NCBI GenBank assembly: GCA_030685235.1
Contig: MU839100.1
Location: 434,001 to 498,000, forward strand
DNA length: 64,000 nucleotides
From: Copromyces sp. CBS 386.78
Taxonomy: Eukaryota > Ascomycota > Sordariomycetes > Sordariales > Sordariaceae
Reading direction: 5' to 3'
Numbering within the stretch: position 1 is the stretch's first letter; each line of letters begins with the position of its first letter. The notes below the pieces were generated by a model. It saw only the letters and a list, made by a program, of their open reading frames with translations. It did no database searches and was not told the DNA's origin. The position numbers and the translations under genes were made by a program. This document shows, one piece after another, positions 1 through 11,421 of the stretch.

Positions 1-681
1 CGTAGCCCTAGCAAGAACGGCGTGTCGACACCCTCTAACAGAGGATCCATTCGAACACCGCTGGGCGAGATCGATCGGGACTCGGCGCGTGATAATCATA
101 TCGGTGTACAAGAGGATTACCTCCCTGCACCTACGCCAGGACAGCCAAGGAAGACGCAGCGGGGCGCAGTGGATCGCCAGAAAGGATATGGCCGGGGACC
201 TATTCAGACCACTGTGGAGGAAGAACCTGTTGTCATGGCAGAAGTGATAACCGAGGTGATTACGGTTCAAAAGAGCTCAACAGGGCCGAATTCAGAAGAG
301 GAATGGAATCTCCGAAGATCTCGGCGAAGACAATCTGCCGCTCCTACTTCACCAGAACAACGCCCCGAACGGTCTGTCACCCACCAAACCGCTACTACGA
401 AAACGACTGTTTATCAAGTTATGGATAACGATGCATCGAACGATATCGAGAACATTGGTACTGCAGCATCACGAATAAAGGCCCACGACCATGCTCCACG
501 CACTAGTTCCGCGTCCGGAGTTTTGACCAAGGTACGAGGCAACACTAGTGCGAAACGCCATCCACCTGGGAGCATCAGAGAAGCTGGTGTTCGAAAGACA
601 AGCGGACGAGTTGGGAGTATAGGGAACTCGACAACCAGTCCGGCAGCTGTATCGGCGGTACGAAAAATAAGTGGGATCTGA
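1..681 (+). CDS. 3' end of an unrecognised, probably disordered basic protein
   Basis: An open frame runs from the first base of the window to a TGA at 679-681 (226 codons), so the gene starts outside the window. No start is claimed; the first ATG-like position is only a GTG. The protein is rich in Ser, Thr, Arg and Pro. Visible patches are SIRTPLGEID near the left edge, RRSRRRQSAAPTSPEQRPER in the middle, and a basic tail ending RKISGI. I see no domain, membrane segment or catalytic motif. The composition suits a disordered C-terminal tail of a nuclear or cytoskeletal protein, but that is inference. Base composition is balanced and free of RIP. The downstream sequence to about 1.2 kb is probably 3' UTR and spacer. 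Confidence 0.55.
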   Translation, partial: RSPSKNGVSTPSNRGSIRTPLGEIDRDSARDNHIGVQEDYLPAPTPGQPRKTQRGAVDRQKGYGRGPIQTTVEEEPVVMAEVITEVITVQKSSTGPNSEEEWNLRRSRRRQSAAPTSPEQRPERSVTHQTATTKTTVYQVMDNDASNDIENIGTAASRIKAHDHAPRTSSASGVLTKVRGNTSAKRHPPGSIREAGVRKTSGRVGSIGNSTTSPAAVSAVRKISGI

Positions 682-1980
682 CCCCATCCTCATGGGTCGA
701 GAGACTCTACATACTTCAGTTGATGAGTTATGACAAACACTCCGATTCAGTGGCTTCAGATTCGTTTGGGATACAAAAAAGTCATAACCTTTGGAACATA
801 CGTTTCTGTGTCGGGTTTCTCATTGGTAGCAAGCAAGCTTGGAGCATTCGCGAGCGAGCTGTCGCATCTTTGGCTTAGCCATTACGTTTGCATGATCAGC
901 ACTTTATGGGCCATTTCCACGCATGACGGCCTCTCTGGCATAGCAGGTTTCGTCTTTGGAGGCGTTTTCTTCTGGATCGCAGGGTCATACTTTGGTTGTG
1001 GAGGAGGATACTATATAGTTGTACGTTGCATGGGCATGAGCATGGAATGAGGGCGGAGAGGCATAAGGGGTTCTTATTTTCTAGGCCGGTTTAAATCCTG
1101 GCACGACTTCTTTTGTGGATTTGGAATTTGGTGGGCTCGCGATGGGATTTCGGTTACTCTTTCGGTTCGTCGTCAATGGATGATGATGTCCCTGTGTTCA
1201 AGCACTACTGTACGGAGTCATGGATACCTCTAGGGTCAGATCGGTTAGACGACTGGCAACTCGAACAATATCACAGCATTTCAGTTGCAGTCCCGGCTTC
1301 CAGTGATACCTGAACCTGATTCTTACCGTAAGTTGATGTTCACTTTCGTCCGTCATCGCAGTGCAACAATGTGGCCCCGACTACTCTGGACTGCCCCCTT
1401 ACTGTGTAGACCGGCCGGGAAGCCTCGTGCAGCCTCCGGAGATGTTGTCCTCTTCCACCGGGTGTCCTCACTCCCAGGGCCGGAAGTCCGCGGCAAGTAC
1501 CTAAGGTACCTTAACTTTCGACTCAGGCCGCCAGATTTCGAGTTCAGTTCGTTGTTTTCTAGTACCTTACCTACCTCTAGAGCTACAGTACAGTTATCTC
1601 GCGAAGCTGAGCCGAGAACTGAACACGGCGATGGTAATGAATGAGTAAGGTAGGTAATACAGTGACGTTCGGGGGCAAGATGCCGTTGATATCTCAGCTC
1701 AGCAAGCGCAAATCCCTCCGGCACTGCATCCTTATGAGACTGACTGAACTGAATACCTCTACCGAATTGGCAAGAACTTTTCCATGATACCTAAGGTAGA
1801 GGTACCTTACCTTATATTTTGAGTGTCCAGTCCGTCCACCTAAGGGCCGACTGCCCAGCTCAGCTCCCTCCGTGAATGCATCGCGACTTTCTTTCCTTCC
1901 TCCTTCCGCAGACGGCACTCTCTACAAGGCAGGTACCTCTACCTCTAGGCGGCATTCTCTGGGCCAGATGCCGTCCGTAC

Positions 1981-2032
1981 ACCTCTAGAGGTAAGGTACC
2001 TACCTTACCTAGAGTAAGGTACCTTACCTTAC
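1981..2032. repeat. Cluster of GGTACC/AGGTAAGG palindromes
   Basis: Within about 50 bases there is the palindrome CCTCTAGAGG, then a near-perfect inverted repeat (AGGTAAGGTAC followed by CTACCTTACCT, 10 of 11 paired), then AAGGTACCTT. The same words recur near 1497, 1790, 1930, 2265, 2394, 2778, 2922, 3300, 6160, 6440, 40360, 42070, 43120, 48240 and 49785. They lie between genes and do not occur in the three complete genes. They look like a dispersed family of short palindromes rather than parts of one mobile element. Confidence 0.75.
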
Positions 2033-2296
2033 TTTTTCCTTATGGTGATGAATCTCTCAGACAAGGGAGCTTGAACACCGAAGTGGCAGGAACTCTTTCG
2101 TGCCCTGACCGGGCATGTACACCGGGGGGAAATCTGTTAGAAGGGGTAGTAGAGCGATGAAATTTTGCATACTCCAGGTTCGGCCTTACTAACAGTTGTA
2201 CATCTGCGTTTTCTTCTGGACCCTTCGCTCCTTCTCTCCTTGAAAGAGTTCGTTTGGATATTACTAAGGTACCTAAATTAGAGGTAGGTTGTGGAG

Positions 2297-2377
2297 AACG
2301 GTTGCTCGACGGTTAGGAAGGCACAACCGTTGCCAGGGAAAGAACGGTTGCTCCACCGTTGATAGCTCACAACGGTT
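2297..2377. repeat. Cluster of six AACGGTT/AACCGTT words
   Basis: Six copies of (A)ACGGTT or its complement (A)ACCGTT fall within about 80 bases, at 2297, 2309, 2325, 2343, 2355 and 2371. Both orientations occur. Several share a longer context, such as GAACGGTTGCTC at 2296 and 2342. The core resembles the binding site of Myb-type DNA-binding domains, which is known for the family but unproven here. No gene start is recognised nearby. Confidence 0.5.
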
Positions 2378-2921
2378 TCTGAGAGAAAAACCATAGAGGT
2401 AAGGTACGCTAAGTGTCTTGACAATGTCCTTGACAAACTGGTTCTTTTACTCAAGGCCTCAAAACCTAGAGGTACGGAGACACTGCGCAACTGTTACCAG
2501 GAAGATTCTTCGGCATGGACTACACAAATCTGAAATCATCATTGCATCTACTACTTAAGTTCTGACTCGAGTGTTGCCACCGAAAGACCATGCCCTTTGC
2601 CTTTGTTGGAGAAAGACACCATGCCAGGTATTGTATGTACCACTCTGAAAGACTTCAAGACAAATCCTCAAAGCGACAGACTGTCCAGAAATATATCCAA
2701 ATCCCTAAGAAAGTTCCTCCAGAAGCGAGTAAATTAAGTGTAGTGAGCAGCACAGAGTCAATGAGACCGTGTTTGCCTAGAGGTACCCTTACTTGGACAG
2801 GTAGGCTGGGAAGGCTGAGGTTGTTGACATTCATGTCGTAGAGGATGGGTTTGATAGTAAACTACCTGCAGGATTTTATTCCGCCACAGATGTCTACTTC
2901 GTTTAGTGAACTACACCTTAG

Positions 2922-2957
2922 CTAAGGTACCTCTACGTATGAGTAGAGGTACCTTAG
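2922..2957. repeat. Perfect 15-bp inverted repeat with 6-base loop
   Basis: CTAAGGTACCTCTAC (2922-2936) is followed by the six-base spacer GTATGA and its exact complement (2943-2957). The arms carry the GGTACC word of the surrounding palindrome family. Each arm itself contains an internal palindrome. Confidence 0.85.
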
Positions 2958-5901
2958 GTAAGTAGGTAGCATACCTCTACCCAACTCGATCAACCGCGAA
3001 AGTCAAACGTCGACGTCGACGTCGACCACATCGCTTTCTTTTCACAAGTTGACGAAAGAAACTCGTGCAGAAACAGAAAAGCCCTTGAAAGAACAATACA
3101 ATGAATGAGGAGAGCACGCTACTCTACCGAGAATGAAGAACACTACAAGGAATACTTATGGATTACAATGACATGAGGCAACATCCGATCCTTGCCTTCA
3201 ACCACCAGCCAGGCAGCTAGTAGCTTTATCTTCCGATGGCACATCATAGGAGTCTGAGTTTTCTCCCACCGCATGCCACTTTAGTTCGTACATACTTACC
3301 TGCTACCTAAGGTACTGTTGTACTTAGAGGTACTTATCTACAAAGGTCATTTGCTACCCCCAAAGAGCCAACAGTGATAGCCTCAAAAACATTCCTCTTC
3401 AGTTTCACTTTCCCAGGTTGTGAATCTGCTGATGTCTGTTCTAAAGGTCTCACAGAGTCAGCCGGACGTCCGTCGTCCTCAGTCAGTCCAGTCTATCACA
3501 CCGGGAAATGGGCACGATATCTGCTGCTTAGAAACCACTGTACGACACTTCGACGGTCAGTACCCGAACATTCACTTCTCCCCCGCATTCTCCCCGGATT
3601 TCTGTACAACTCGAACATATGGGACTGGTCGGGAAGAGCCCGGGGAAGTAAGAGAGCAGCAGCCCCAGGCTAGAGAGACAGACAGCCACGTAGGTAGGCA
3701 GGCAGGCAGGTGAACCGGCGAGTACGCGCTGTATAACCCGAGTATCCCATCCGGGTTCGTATCCGAGTCCGCAAAAGATGCATGTCGGCATGATGTAGTT
3801 GTTTCGAGTACTTGCCTAGGTACCCTCATGTAAGCCATATGTTCAGGGCCAACAAACATGAATAACTTACAAGTGCGTATTTACAAGACGAGGTGTTGGT
3901 ATCACGTTCCCTCACGTTCGCAATGTGTTTGTTGGCTTGATCTGGTGGTTGTTAGTGACTGCTTTGGCCTGTCTCGGTGGCACTCATGCCTAGACGTACC
4001 GTCCTACAAAGAACTCCACGGTCCGGTTCCTGTTTTAGTTTTACTTCTTCGCTGATTACGATCACGAATACCAGAGCCCGGGGGCCCGTTCTTCAGCAGC
4101 CGAGTCAGAACTCAGCTGTAGTTGTAAGTAGCTAAAAAGAGAGAAAGAAGCGAGCACACACCAGCGAGCAAGGTTTGCGGTGAGAATTCCACCCACACGT
4201 ACTTATACGCTAGAGGTGTAAAGTAAGACGGTGAACCATCAAACTGCATGTTAGTGACGGCGACGGCGGCATCCATCATTAGTATGGTTCGGAAGGAAGC
4301 CCCAAGGTATGCATGAGAGGCTTTTCAGTTCCTGAAAACGAAACTCTGGCATGCCATGACCACACCGCCAACATCGATTGTCAAGTGGTGTTATTGTTCA
4401 CACTGTAGCTCTTGTCTGGCAGTAGCCTGGTGGCGTACGGTCCGTTGACGATATCGGCGGGCCGTTCGGTGTCAAAGTTTGGTACTAAGAAGAAGAGGCA
4501 GATGACAGAGATACCAGAATGCAAGTGACAGAGAGGGGGGATTGATCCAGTACCATAGGTTCTCCTCCAGAAGATGTTTTTTTTTTGTCTTTTTGGACCC
4601 GACGAGCTCGGATGCTTGGCGATGCCGCCCTCCCTGCGTCTGACAGGCTGTTGGCTCTGTTTGTCTATAGGGCATTTTGATACGTGCGTCTATAGTATTT
4701 CTTCTTTTGATTCAGACGTTGTACAACGCATCTATAGATCGTTCGAGGGGTAGTATCAAGAAGGGGGGAAAAAGCAACGAGTGCTTGGTTGCCGTCACAA
4801 GCGATATCGGAAAACGTGTTGTTTCCTCTTTGCCCCTCATGCAGTGAACTTACTGATGGGTGACGACGACGATGATGGAGTGGTGTACAACTTTTCGGGC
4901 CCAGAGGGCAAGCCCAGCACACACAAAACTCAAGTCATAGGAGTGGCTGGTCGAGGGACGGCAGGAAAATGGTCTTCGCAGCACTCTTGAGCCTACTTAC
5001 ATGGCGATGTTTGCTGGTGGTTGAGCAATGGGCTCTTGCAAGAGACGGTATCCGGTTCTCCGTGAGGATACCGTGCAGGGTTCTCTCGACATGATGGTCG
5101 GCATGAGCATAAGGGAAATGTCGAAATCCATACCCGGGCCTTCTCGACTGTTCTTCCAACGAAAGTGCCAGCGGTGTGCTTCTTTCCCCGAGATCTAGGA
5201 AGCAGCTATCCGCTAACATACATAGACGCAGTGATGCGCGGATGGTCTGGTGAGCGGTTGGATAGAGACCTCACTTCCGGGATGTGTAGACCCGGACAGG
5301 GTCAACAACCGGGCTTCTGGGGAGCAAATGTGATCCTTTGACGGAACAGGTAAGGGGCGGTATGTTGTAGGGCGAGAAGCATGTTACCGACCTGTGTGGC
5401 GTGTAATAGTCAGTGTAAGTATGAAGTGTGTATGCTGCAGTGCGGACAACTGAAGACGAGGGTTGGGTGGGTACCTCTGCCTCAACCTGAGGTATGTAGT
5501 TGTCCATACAAGCGTCATGTCCTCACCCACCGGCCATGTCCATGAAGTGCGTTGTGTTTGAGCATCGGGACCGAACTCATATAATCTACCACAACGTCCG
5601 TACGTAAATTAAGGTAGTCCCCCCTAAGCGAGGCCGAGGGATATCTTGGCCCTCAGCTTTCGGTCCTTGCAACCGCAATTAAAGAACTGTCTCTTCATCA
5701 TTAATGGCAGACAGACAACACGCGACTCACTCAATAGAGGTAAAGACGGGCCGAGCCTCGCAGCCCGCTTGCCGTACTATAAATCCTCAGGGAGAGCTTT
5801 CTTGCCTATCAAACCCAGCATACAGCCCCTCCAGTGCGGGAATTGGCGATTACTATGTGCCACATAGTATGTGGTACGTAATCCGGCTAAAACTGAGACC
5901 C

Positions 5902-5902
<1 letters not shown>

Positions 5903-5955
<53 letters not shown>
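5903..5955 (+). repeat. Poly(A) run of 53 bases
   Basis: An uninterrupted run of 53 A residues follows GAGACCCC and is followed by GGGGCAGTTT. It may be the 3' tail of a retroposed RNA (LINE, SINE or processed transcript) on the plus strand, but I recognise no such body upstream and found no flanking target duplication. It may instead be a simple microsatellite or be lengthened by assembly. Confidence 0.9.
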
Positions 5956-5958
<3 letters not shown>

Positions 5959-8193
5959 GCAGTTTCCCGCGTAGTCTTCACGAGCGAGACATGCCGGAAA
6001 TGTGAACGTGTCAGAAAATCCGGCGACCGGAGAGCCGAACACTTGCATCATGATTGCGAGAGTAATCCCCGTAGATTCCGCGAGTGATCGGTAGGTAGGA
6101 GGTCGTCCCGAGTCCAGGCCGGCCGTCAATGACCCGGGCGGGGGACTAGTAGTAGGTACTATACCTAGGTAAGTAGCTAGTGATATTGTGACCGGTGCTG
6201 TGAGAGGGGACCAACTTAACCTGGAAAGAAGAGGGGCGCAAAAATTCAAGAGCCCGGTAGGGCACCGTGTGACGAACCTGAACCTAGGACGCGCGGAAGA
6301 CTGTTGAGGTGTTGCTGCACTGCCACTGAGTGCATCGAAGAAGGAATCTGGATGCAATGGGCTTTCTGGCGGCCTGGGGACCAGAAGATGGTAGTGTAAA
6401 GAACTTGGACTTGAAACTTGAATACGAGGTGCGCTGGATACCTACCTAGTAGGTAGGTTAAGGTACCTCTAGATACAGTAGAGGAGGTAGGTTTTCTCGA
6501 TACAGCGAGTGTCTAGGAGTAGATTGTAGAGGTATGGTCGGGGTAAGCACTCGCCTCTGGCTCTCGTTGTGAGTGGTCTTTAGTGGAACCACGGCGATCG
6601 TCGCTGCCTGCAGATGTTAAGAAACCCTCACGGCCAATTGGTAGGGCTAAGCCGGTAGATGTGGGGCATTGTAACACTTCGGTATAATACGTAACGACTG
6701 TCATACATCACGGTACCCGTATTGATGTTGGTTTTCATAACAAACACTTGCACGGTGTGAGAAACAATCGATCAAATCATGCCAAGGACGACTCCAAGCT
6801 ACCATCAGTTACTCCTACAGTGCTTATCGTTCGATATTAACATGATGTCTGCGCATGTTATGGATAAGGTCAATGCACTCAGTGCCTGACAAGCAGCGGG
6901 AGCTAAAGCTTGTGTAACAACACTCCCTGCCTCACATCCAACAACCTGGCTCCTTGCGTTGCTTCTTCTTGGTACTACATCCCATCGTGTGTTGTACAAA
7001 GCCCCTGGCAACCGTACCCGCGTGAAGTCCAGGGGAAGCGTATCTTTGTGTGACCATCCTTTGACATTGACTTGTACCTGGGAGCAAAGGAACGATAGCT
7101 CTATAAGAAACTGAACTTACAGTAAGAATAAAGACCGGCTTCTTTATTTCTTGTCTCCACCATCACACCACGTTCAGTTGACAACGGTGCAAGTTCACAC
7201 AAGGGGTTAGGTTTGTGAGGATTCGAGGACGTAGTTATTTCCCCATACGATTGGCCTTGCAGTGGCCTGGGTTTAGTTCCCTCTTGCGGGACCAGTCACC
7301 TGAAACTAGCAACTTTTGCTATGGTCCGGGGATCCATATGTGTTGAGACTTAAACTTGATATCGGCGAACAACTATCTTATTGTTCCACTGAGGTTTCCT
7401 TGATTCCTGCACAAAAACCGTCCAACGTTTTAAGAAATGTATAAACTGTGTTGAATGCGCGTTTCGCAACACTGTAAGACGAGCACGCGGTGGATTGCCG
7501 GGCGTAAGGGAGCTGTTACCCGTTTCCACTCACGCATCATTCTAATGCAACCAAAACCGAACGTATGCATGCTTACTACGCTGCCCCTGCACTCTGCAGA
7601 CGCCCTTCTGCGTGTCACTGACCCCTGGGGCCCAATGCCCTGGTTAGCAATCATTCTCGGCACCGGGTGATCGTCCCGTCCACGCCCTATCAAAATGCTG
7701 CGTTTGAGCTCCGCTTGATCAGATCTCTTGTAGCTCCTCAGACACGAACCACGAAAACAACGTTATTGCTGCCAAGCGGAGATCAAACGTGACATTATCA
7801 AATGCGTTTGGGGTTGTAGTGAACGTCTGGGATGGGAAACCAAGATTGCTAGACTGCTGTATTCTCTAACCATGCATATGAGCTGCATAACAGTGACATT
7901 TGTAATGACACCCCAACCTGCTCGTCCGGGGCACCCTCTTGGCCTTCAACAACACCAAGGAATAACCCTCGCCCAAAGTGCCAAAGCTAGTGATGCAGAT
8001 GATTCCAAAAAACTCCCAAAACCACAATATAAGGAGATAGTGTAAAAAGTGGTTAGTGGCTAGAAACACTATTACCCATATCCTCCGCGCTCGTCGACCG
8101 ATATGATTTTTTCTTGGTTGCAGAAATGACAAAGGAAACGCGTCCATTTGGTACCCCGTGTAATGTAAACGTTTTCATCGGAACCACTGTCAC
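5956..8193. other. Gene-free DNA
   Basis: No supported gene. The inverted repeat ACCTACCTA-G-TAGGTAGGT at 6440-6458 belongs to the dispersed palindrome family. Short open frames at 7430-7693 and 7866-8147 have no recognisable domain. Part of this stretch is presumably the 3' side of the dioxygenase gene that ends at 8194. Confidence 0.55.
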
Positions 8194-9586
8194 TCAGTTG
8201 GGTTGGCGGCGGAGGGGAAAAAAGTATGCGGGCATGGGCTCCAGATGCCAGTGCTTGGTGCCCTTCTTGTGGAAAGCCTCGTCCCACTCTTGGATGAGTT
8301 CTTTGGGAATTGGCCACCCATGCTCGCTGCTTCGGAGGCGCATGCGAACCAGATGGCGCTTGGTCGATGGATCCTCTCCGTTCACAAAGCCCTCCCGACG
8401 GTGCAGAACGGCCAGATTGTTGATGAAATGGATGTCGCCAGCCTGGGTTTGGATCTCCATCTGAGACGCCTTCGCAATGGCTTCAATGGCATCCAGAGCC
8501 TCCACTTGACGGGCAGTCAAGGATGGCAGATGCTGAGGACGGGGATGAGCCTGGTTCCCAAGAAGAGCCGCTCGGCCAAAGTTCATGATGAGCTTTGAAT
8601 CTTCGTAAAAGATCACCGGACGGCACTGAAAGCGGGGCCTGAGAAGGTTCCACTTCTGTTAATAGTCTTGAAAACATGAAATCGGCCAGTGTGGTGGTCA
8701 TCACTTACATGGAGAAGGGCCAATCGCTGCGCGCCAAAGTCCGAATCAATTCAGGTCGAGTGGCAGCCAAGACATTGTAGATGGTGTACGCAGAAGCAAT
8801 GATACACTTGCCCCCAGTAGCGGCTGTGCTCCTCGTCAACCAGCTGACGATATCGCCAGCCTCCTCATTGTGGAAAGTCTGCAACAAAGGATTAGTCAAG
8901 CTTGCAATGGTCTGTCACTTGCATTGTTGACTCACTATGGACTTGTTTGAGTGGCGATGATGTTCAGCAGCCTGCTTGGTGCTGTTATCCGCAACAATGT
9001 GCACTGTTCAAGATGTCAGCCACAAGGCATGATAAATGCTGCCACTGATGTTTGACTAACCGAGCATGTTCCCGCGCTTGTCTTGACGACCGCGTTGCTC
9101 CGCGACGTACGACTGGAGGCCCATGTAGGCCAATGTCAGGTCTTCAACAGAGAAACCTGCGCGATCGAGGCCCCGTATTACACCGAAACCCTTGCCGAAA
9201 TGGACATCTTGTCCGAGTGCTCTGAGCTTCGAACCGAGCGTGGGCAGCTGGAAGGTATTAGGCTCGACGAGATAACCATCCTGGTCAAGAGCTGTACGCC
9301 GTCAGTGTGATGACCAAGGAATCTGAGGGGCAGTACACCTACATTTGTAGTCGGCGATAGCCTGCTTAACCTCGGCCAAGTCAGTCTCGGTCAAACGCAA
9401 GATGTACTTGGCTTCATCAGCAAAGTCAGCCCCAGTCCAAGCCAGCTTGGATCTCAGTTCAGACGGAAAGCCGCTAGGAAGAGCTGGGGCTTCGGCATTG
9501 GTTGCGGCGGCAAAGGGAAATCCGTTGTTGCCAACGATTGGAGCGATAGCCGCGGCGAGAACGGGCCCAGAAATGACTGAAGACAT
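8194..9586 (-). CDS. TauD/TfdA-family Fe(II)/2-oxoglutarate dioxygenase
   Basis: Five coding exons, read on the minus strand: 9586-9343, 9291-9061, 9003-8936, 8878-8709 and 8638-8194. All introns are GT..AG and the joined frame encodes 385 aa. Visible motifs: GKGFGVIRGLD (about residues 107-117), RRGRQDKRGNML-like text ending exon 2, VHIVADNSTKQAAEHH in exon 3, TFHNEEAGDIVSW (H184, E186) and NLAVLHRREGFVNG (H317), then KRHLVRMRLR. In this fold two His and one Asp or Glu bind iron, and an Arg after the second His binds 2-oxoglutarate. H184, E186, H317 and R336 fit. Fungal members are often annotated as taurine catabolism dioxygenases, but the substrate cannot be read from sequence. The acidic ligand is Glu, where many members have Asp. 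The start at 9586 lies after a long upstream frame and gives a normal fungal N-terminus (MSSVISG). No biosynthetic cluster genes are nearby. Confidence 0.93.
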
Positions 9587-10493
9587 CGTGCAGGCGGTCG
9601 TCTGATAGGTGTAGTGGTTCCTATGTAGCTGCGCCGTGAATGTTAGCAACAGGGATGCCCATTGCATACAACAGCGAGCAACCAGTTGTAGCAACGAAAC
9701 GGGACAAAAGGTTGCGGCTTAAAATGTACCAAGGCAGGAATATGACTGACAAGTAGTGGGTTGGTGGACGCTGGGCTGTTGGTAGGATATATGAACTTGA
9801 GGAAGAACTTGGGTTGTCAAGAGATTTTGGAAAGCTGGAAAGTCACTGCTCAGTTGGAGATGTGAAGTCGGCTGGTCAACAAGATCACAAACGGAAGACC
9901 GAGGAGATGTCTGGCCTTTTATCAAAGACCGGACCGACTTGGATGTACGTGACACAGAGCCAGCTCCAGGTCAAACTTGCAGTCCTCTCGCAAGGTCAAC
10001 GGAAAGGAAACCAGCCCCGACTCGGTCGACCGCGCTAGCGTTTAGGAGCTTGACAGGAGGATTCTCGGAAGTCGAATACGGAAAGAGACACGAGTCTATC
10101 CTCATGGCTTCCGTTGACGATGGTGCAGGTATTGTACCGTCAATCAACACGATGCTCTTGCCGACGATATGTTGTGAACCAGAAGGATAAGTGCAGGCCG
10201 GTGAAGCTGTCAAGGTCGAATTCATGCCACAAGCACAGTATATCAGTTGTTGTCGAGGTCAAACTTGCCGATACTGGAGACCAGCAGTGGATCTCTTCAG
10301 CCGCCGCTAAAAAGAGAGAGAGAAAGAGTCGCTGACAGGGATGCGGGTATGCCCTATAAGTGGAAGGTGTACGGTTCCCTATGCGAGAGGGGCGTGTAAG
10401 GTACCTACTGACCATTGGATGTTGATGTCAGTGGACTGGGCATGCGTGGCCGATGAGGTAACCCAAGGAAAGTAAATAGTACTCAACAACATA
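9587..10493. other. Promoter-side spacer of the dioxygenase gene
   Basis: This lies upstream of the dioxygenase start and should hold its 5' UTR and promoter. Short frames on both strands (for example 9719-9955 minus and 10140-10415 minus) show no domain. I see no convincing TATA box close to the start. Confidence 0.45.
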
Positions 10494-10781
10494 CCGCTTC
10501 TACTCACTCAATTTGTTTTTGCTCGAATAGGTCTGGCGGTCCCACATAACCATCTGGGACCACCTGGCGGTCCCGCACTGCCCGATCTGGGTATATAAGC
10601 GAGGCGCCGTGCAGCTAAGCGAGGTTGACAGCTCCTGCCACTTGTTCGGCCACGTTTACATGTCCACTTTCAGCGCCCCGAGGTTACAGCGGTGTGCAGA
10701 TCGCTTGCAGCTGGGCGCCCGCTTTACTATGTAAGGCCTAGTCTGGAAACGAGTAAAAACAAATTGAGTGAGTAGAAGCAG
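10494..10781. mobile_element. MITE, internally deleted relative of the 11389-40203 transposon
   Basis: A 288-bp element without coding capacity. The inverted ends are 33 bp, 10494-10526 and 10749-10781, matching at 30 of 33 positions. They begin CYGCTTCTACTCACTCAATT. TA lies immediately outside each end (10492-10493 and 10782-10783), as expected for a TA target duplication. About 110-150 bp inside each end also resemble the ends of the big transposon, but reversed. Its left end carries TGGCGGTCCCACATAACCAT and GGGTATATAAGCGAG, as does the right end of the big element. Its right end carries GTAACCTCGGGGCGCT, close to GCTATAACCTCTGGGCGCTT at the left end of the big element. RIP has not touched it, perhaps because it is short. 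Confidence 0.88.
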
Positions 10782-11388
10782 TAGAGCTTAGACAGGACAG
10801 AAGCCTGAATGTAACTTCTTGTTTCAACAGCCCAGAACGGGACGCAACAATACCCCTGTGAAAACCCAGAGCCATGGTTGGGGACATTGCGGGACAACGG
10901 GGAAAGCCCTACAGGTTGAGGTCGGAAGTGGCGTACCATCCCCGGTCCGGGGCCATCATAGGATGGTCGGTGGTGACATGGCACCTGCCTGTCTGGCATC
11001 CACGGTAACGGAAAGGGCCAAGCTCAGCTGGAAAGAGCAGGCGGCACCGGATAGGAATTACATGGGTTTGAGGTTTGTTGTAAGGTAGCTGTAGCAAGCA
11101 TTCCCAGAAAGTCAAAAGAAAGAACAGGGGAACAATACATGTTGACAAGGTGACTAAAGCACTCGAGGCTGGTGTGTAGCCCGAACCGGGGACCGTAGAG
11201 GAACCGGCCGTATCGGGTCTGAGGCCCACTTTTAGTAATCACGTGTTTTCGATCATTCGGCAGGTATTGAACTAGAGATTTAGGATTCCCTATTTCTCTT
11301 TTTTTCCTTTTCTAAATTAGGCCGAAATTAACAATTGCACTCTACCATTTCTCAGGTCTCTCCCAGGGCAACACACAATATAGGAATA
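10782..11388. other. Unique spacer between two related transposons
   Basis: About 600 bp of normal base composition separate the MITE from the big element. Overlapping short frames on both strands (10727-10999, 10819-11088, 10909-11229) show no domain. I call no gene. Confidence 0.5.
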
Positions 11389-11421
11389 CCACTTTTTCCA
11401 ACTCAATTTGTTTTTACTCGA
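11389..11421 (+). repeat. Left terminal inverted repeat of the outer transposon
   Basis: Begins CCACTTTTTCCAACTCAATT and matches the complement of 40171-40203 at 31 of 33 bases. Preceded by TA at 11387-11388. Confidence 0.9.

Larger units (their letters stand above)
682..5902. other. Gene-free DNA with many short palindromic repeats
   Basis: Only short open frames without recognisable domains occur here, on both strands and overlapping one another. The 106-codon frame at 730-1050 has hydrophobic runs but no family I know, and lies where a 3' UTR is expected. The main content is a family of GGTACC, AGGTAAGG and CCTCTAGAGG palindromic motifs, most dense from 1495 to 3340. There is also a short (GTCGAC)3 run near 3010-3027 and a ten-T run near 4577. 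I see no RNA gene. Confidence 0.6.
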
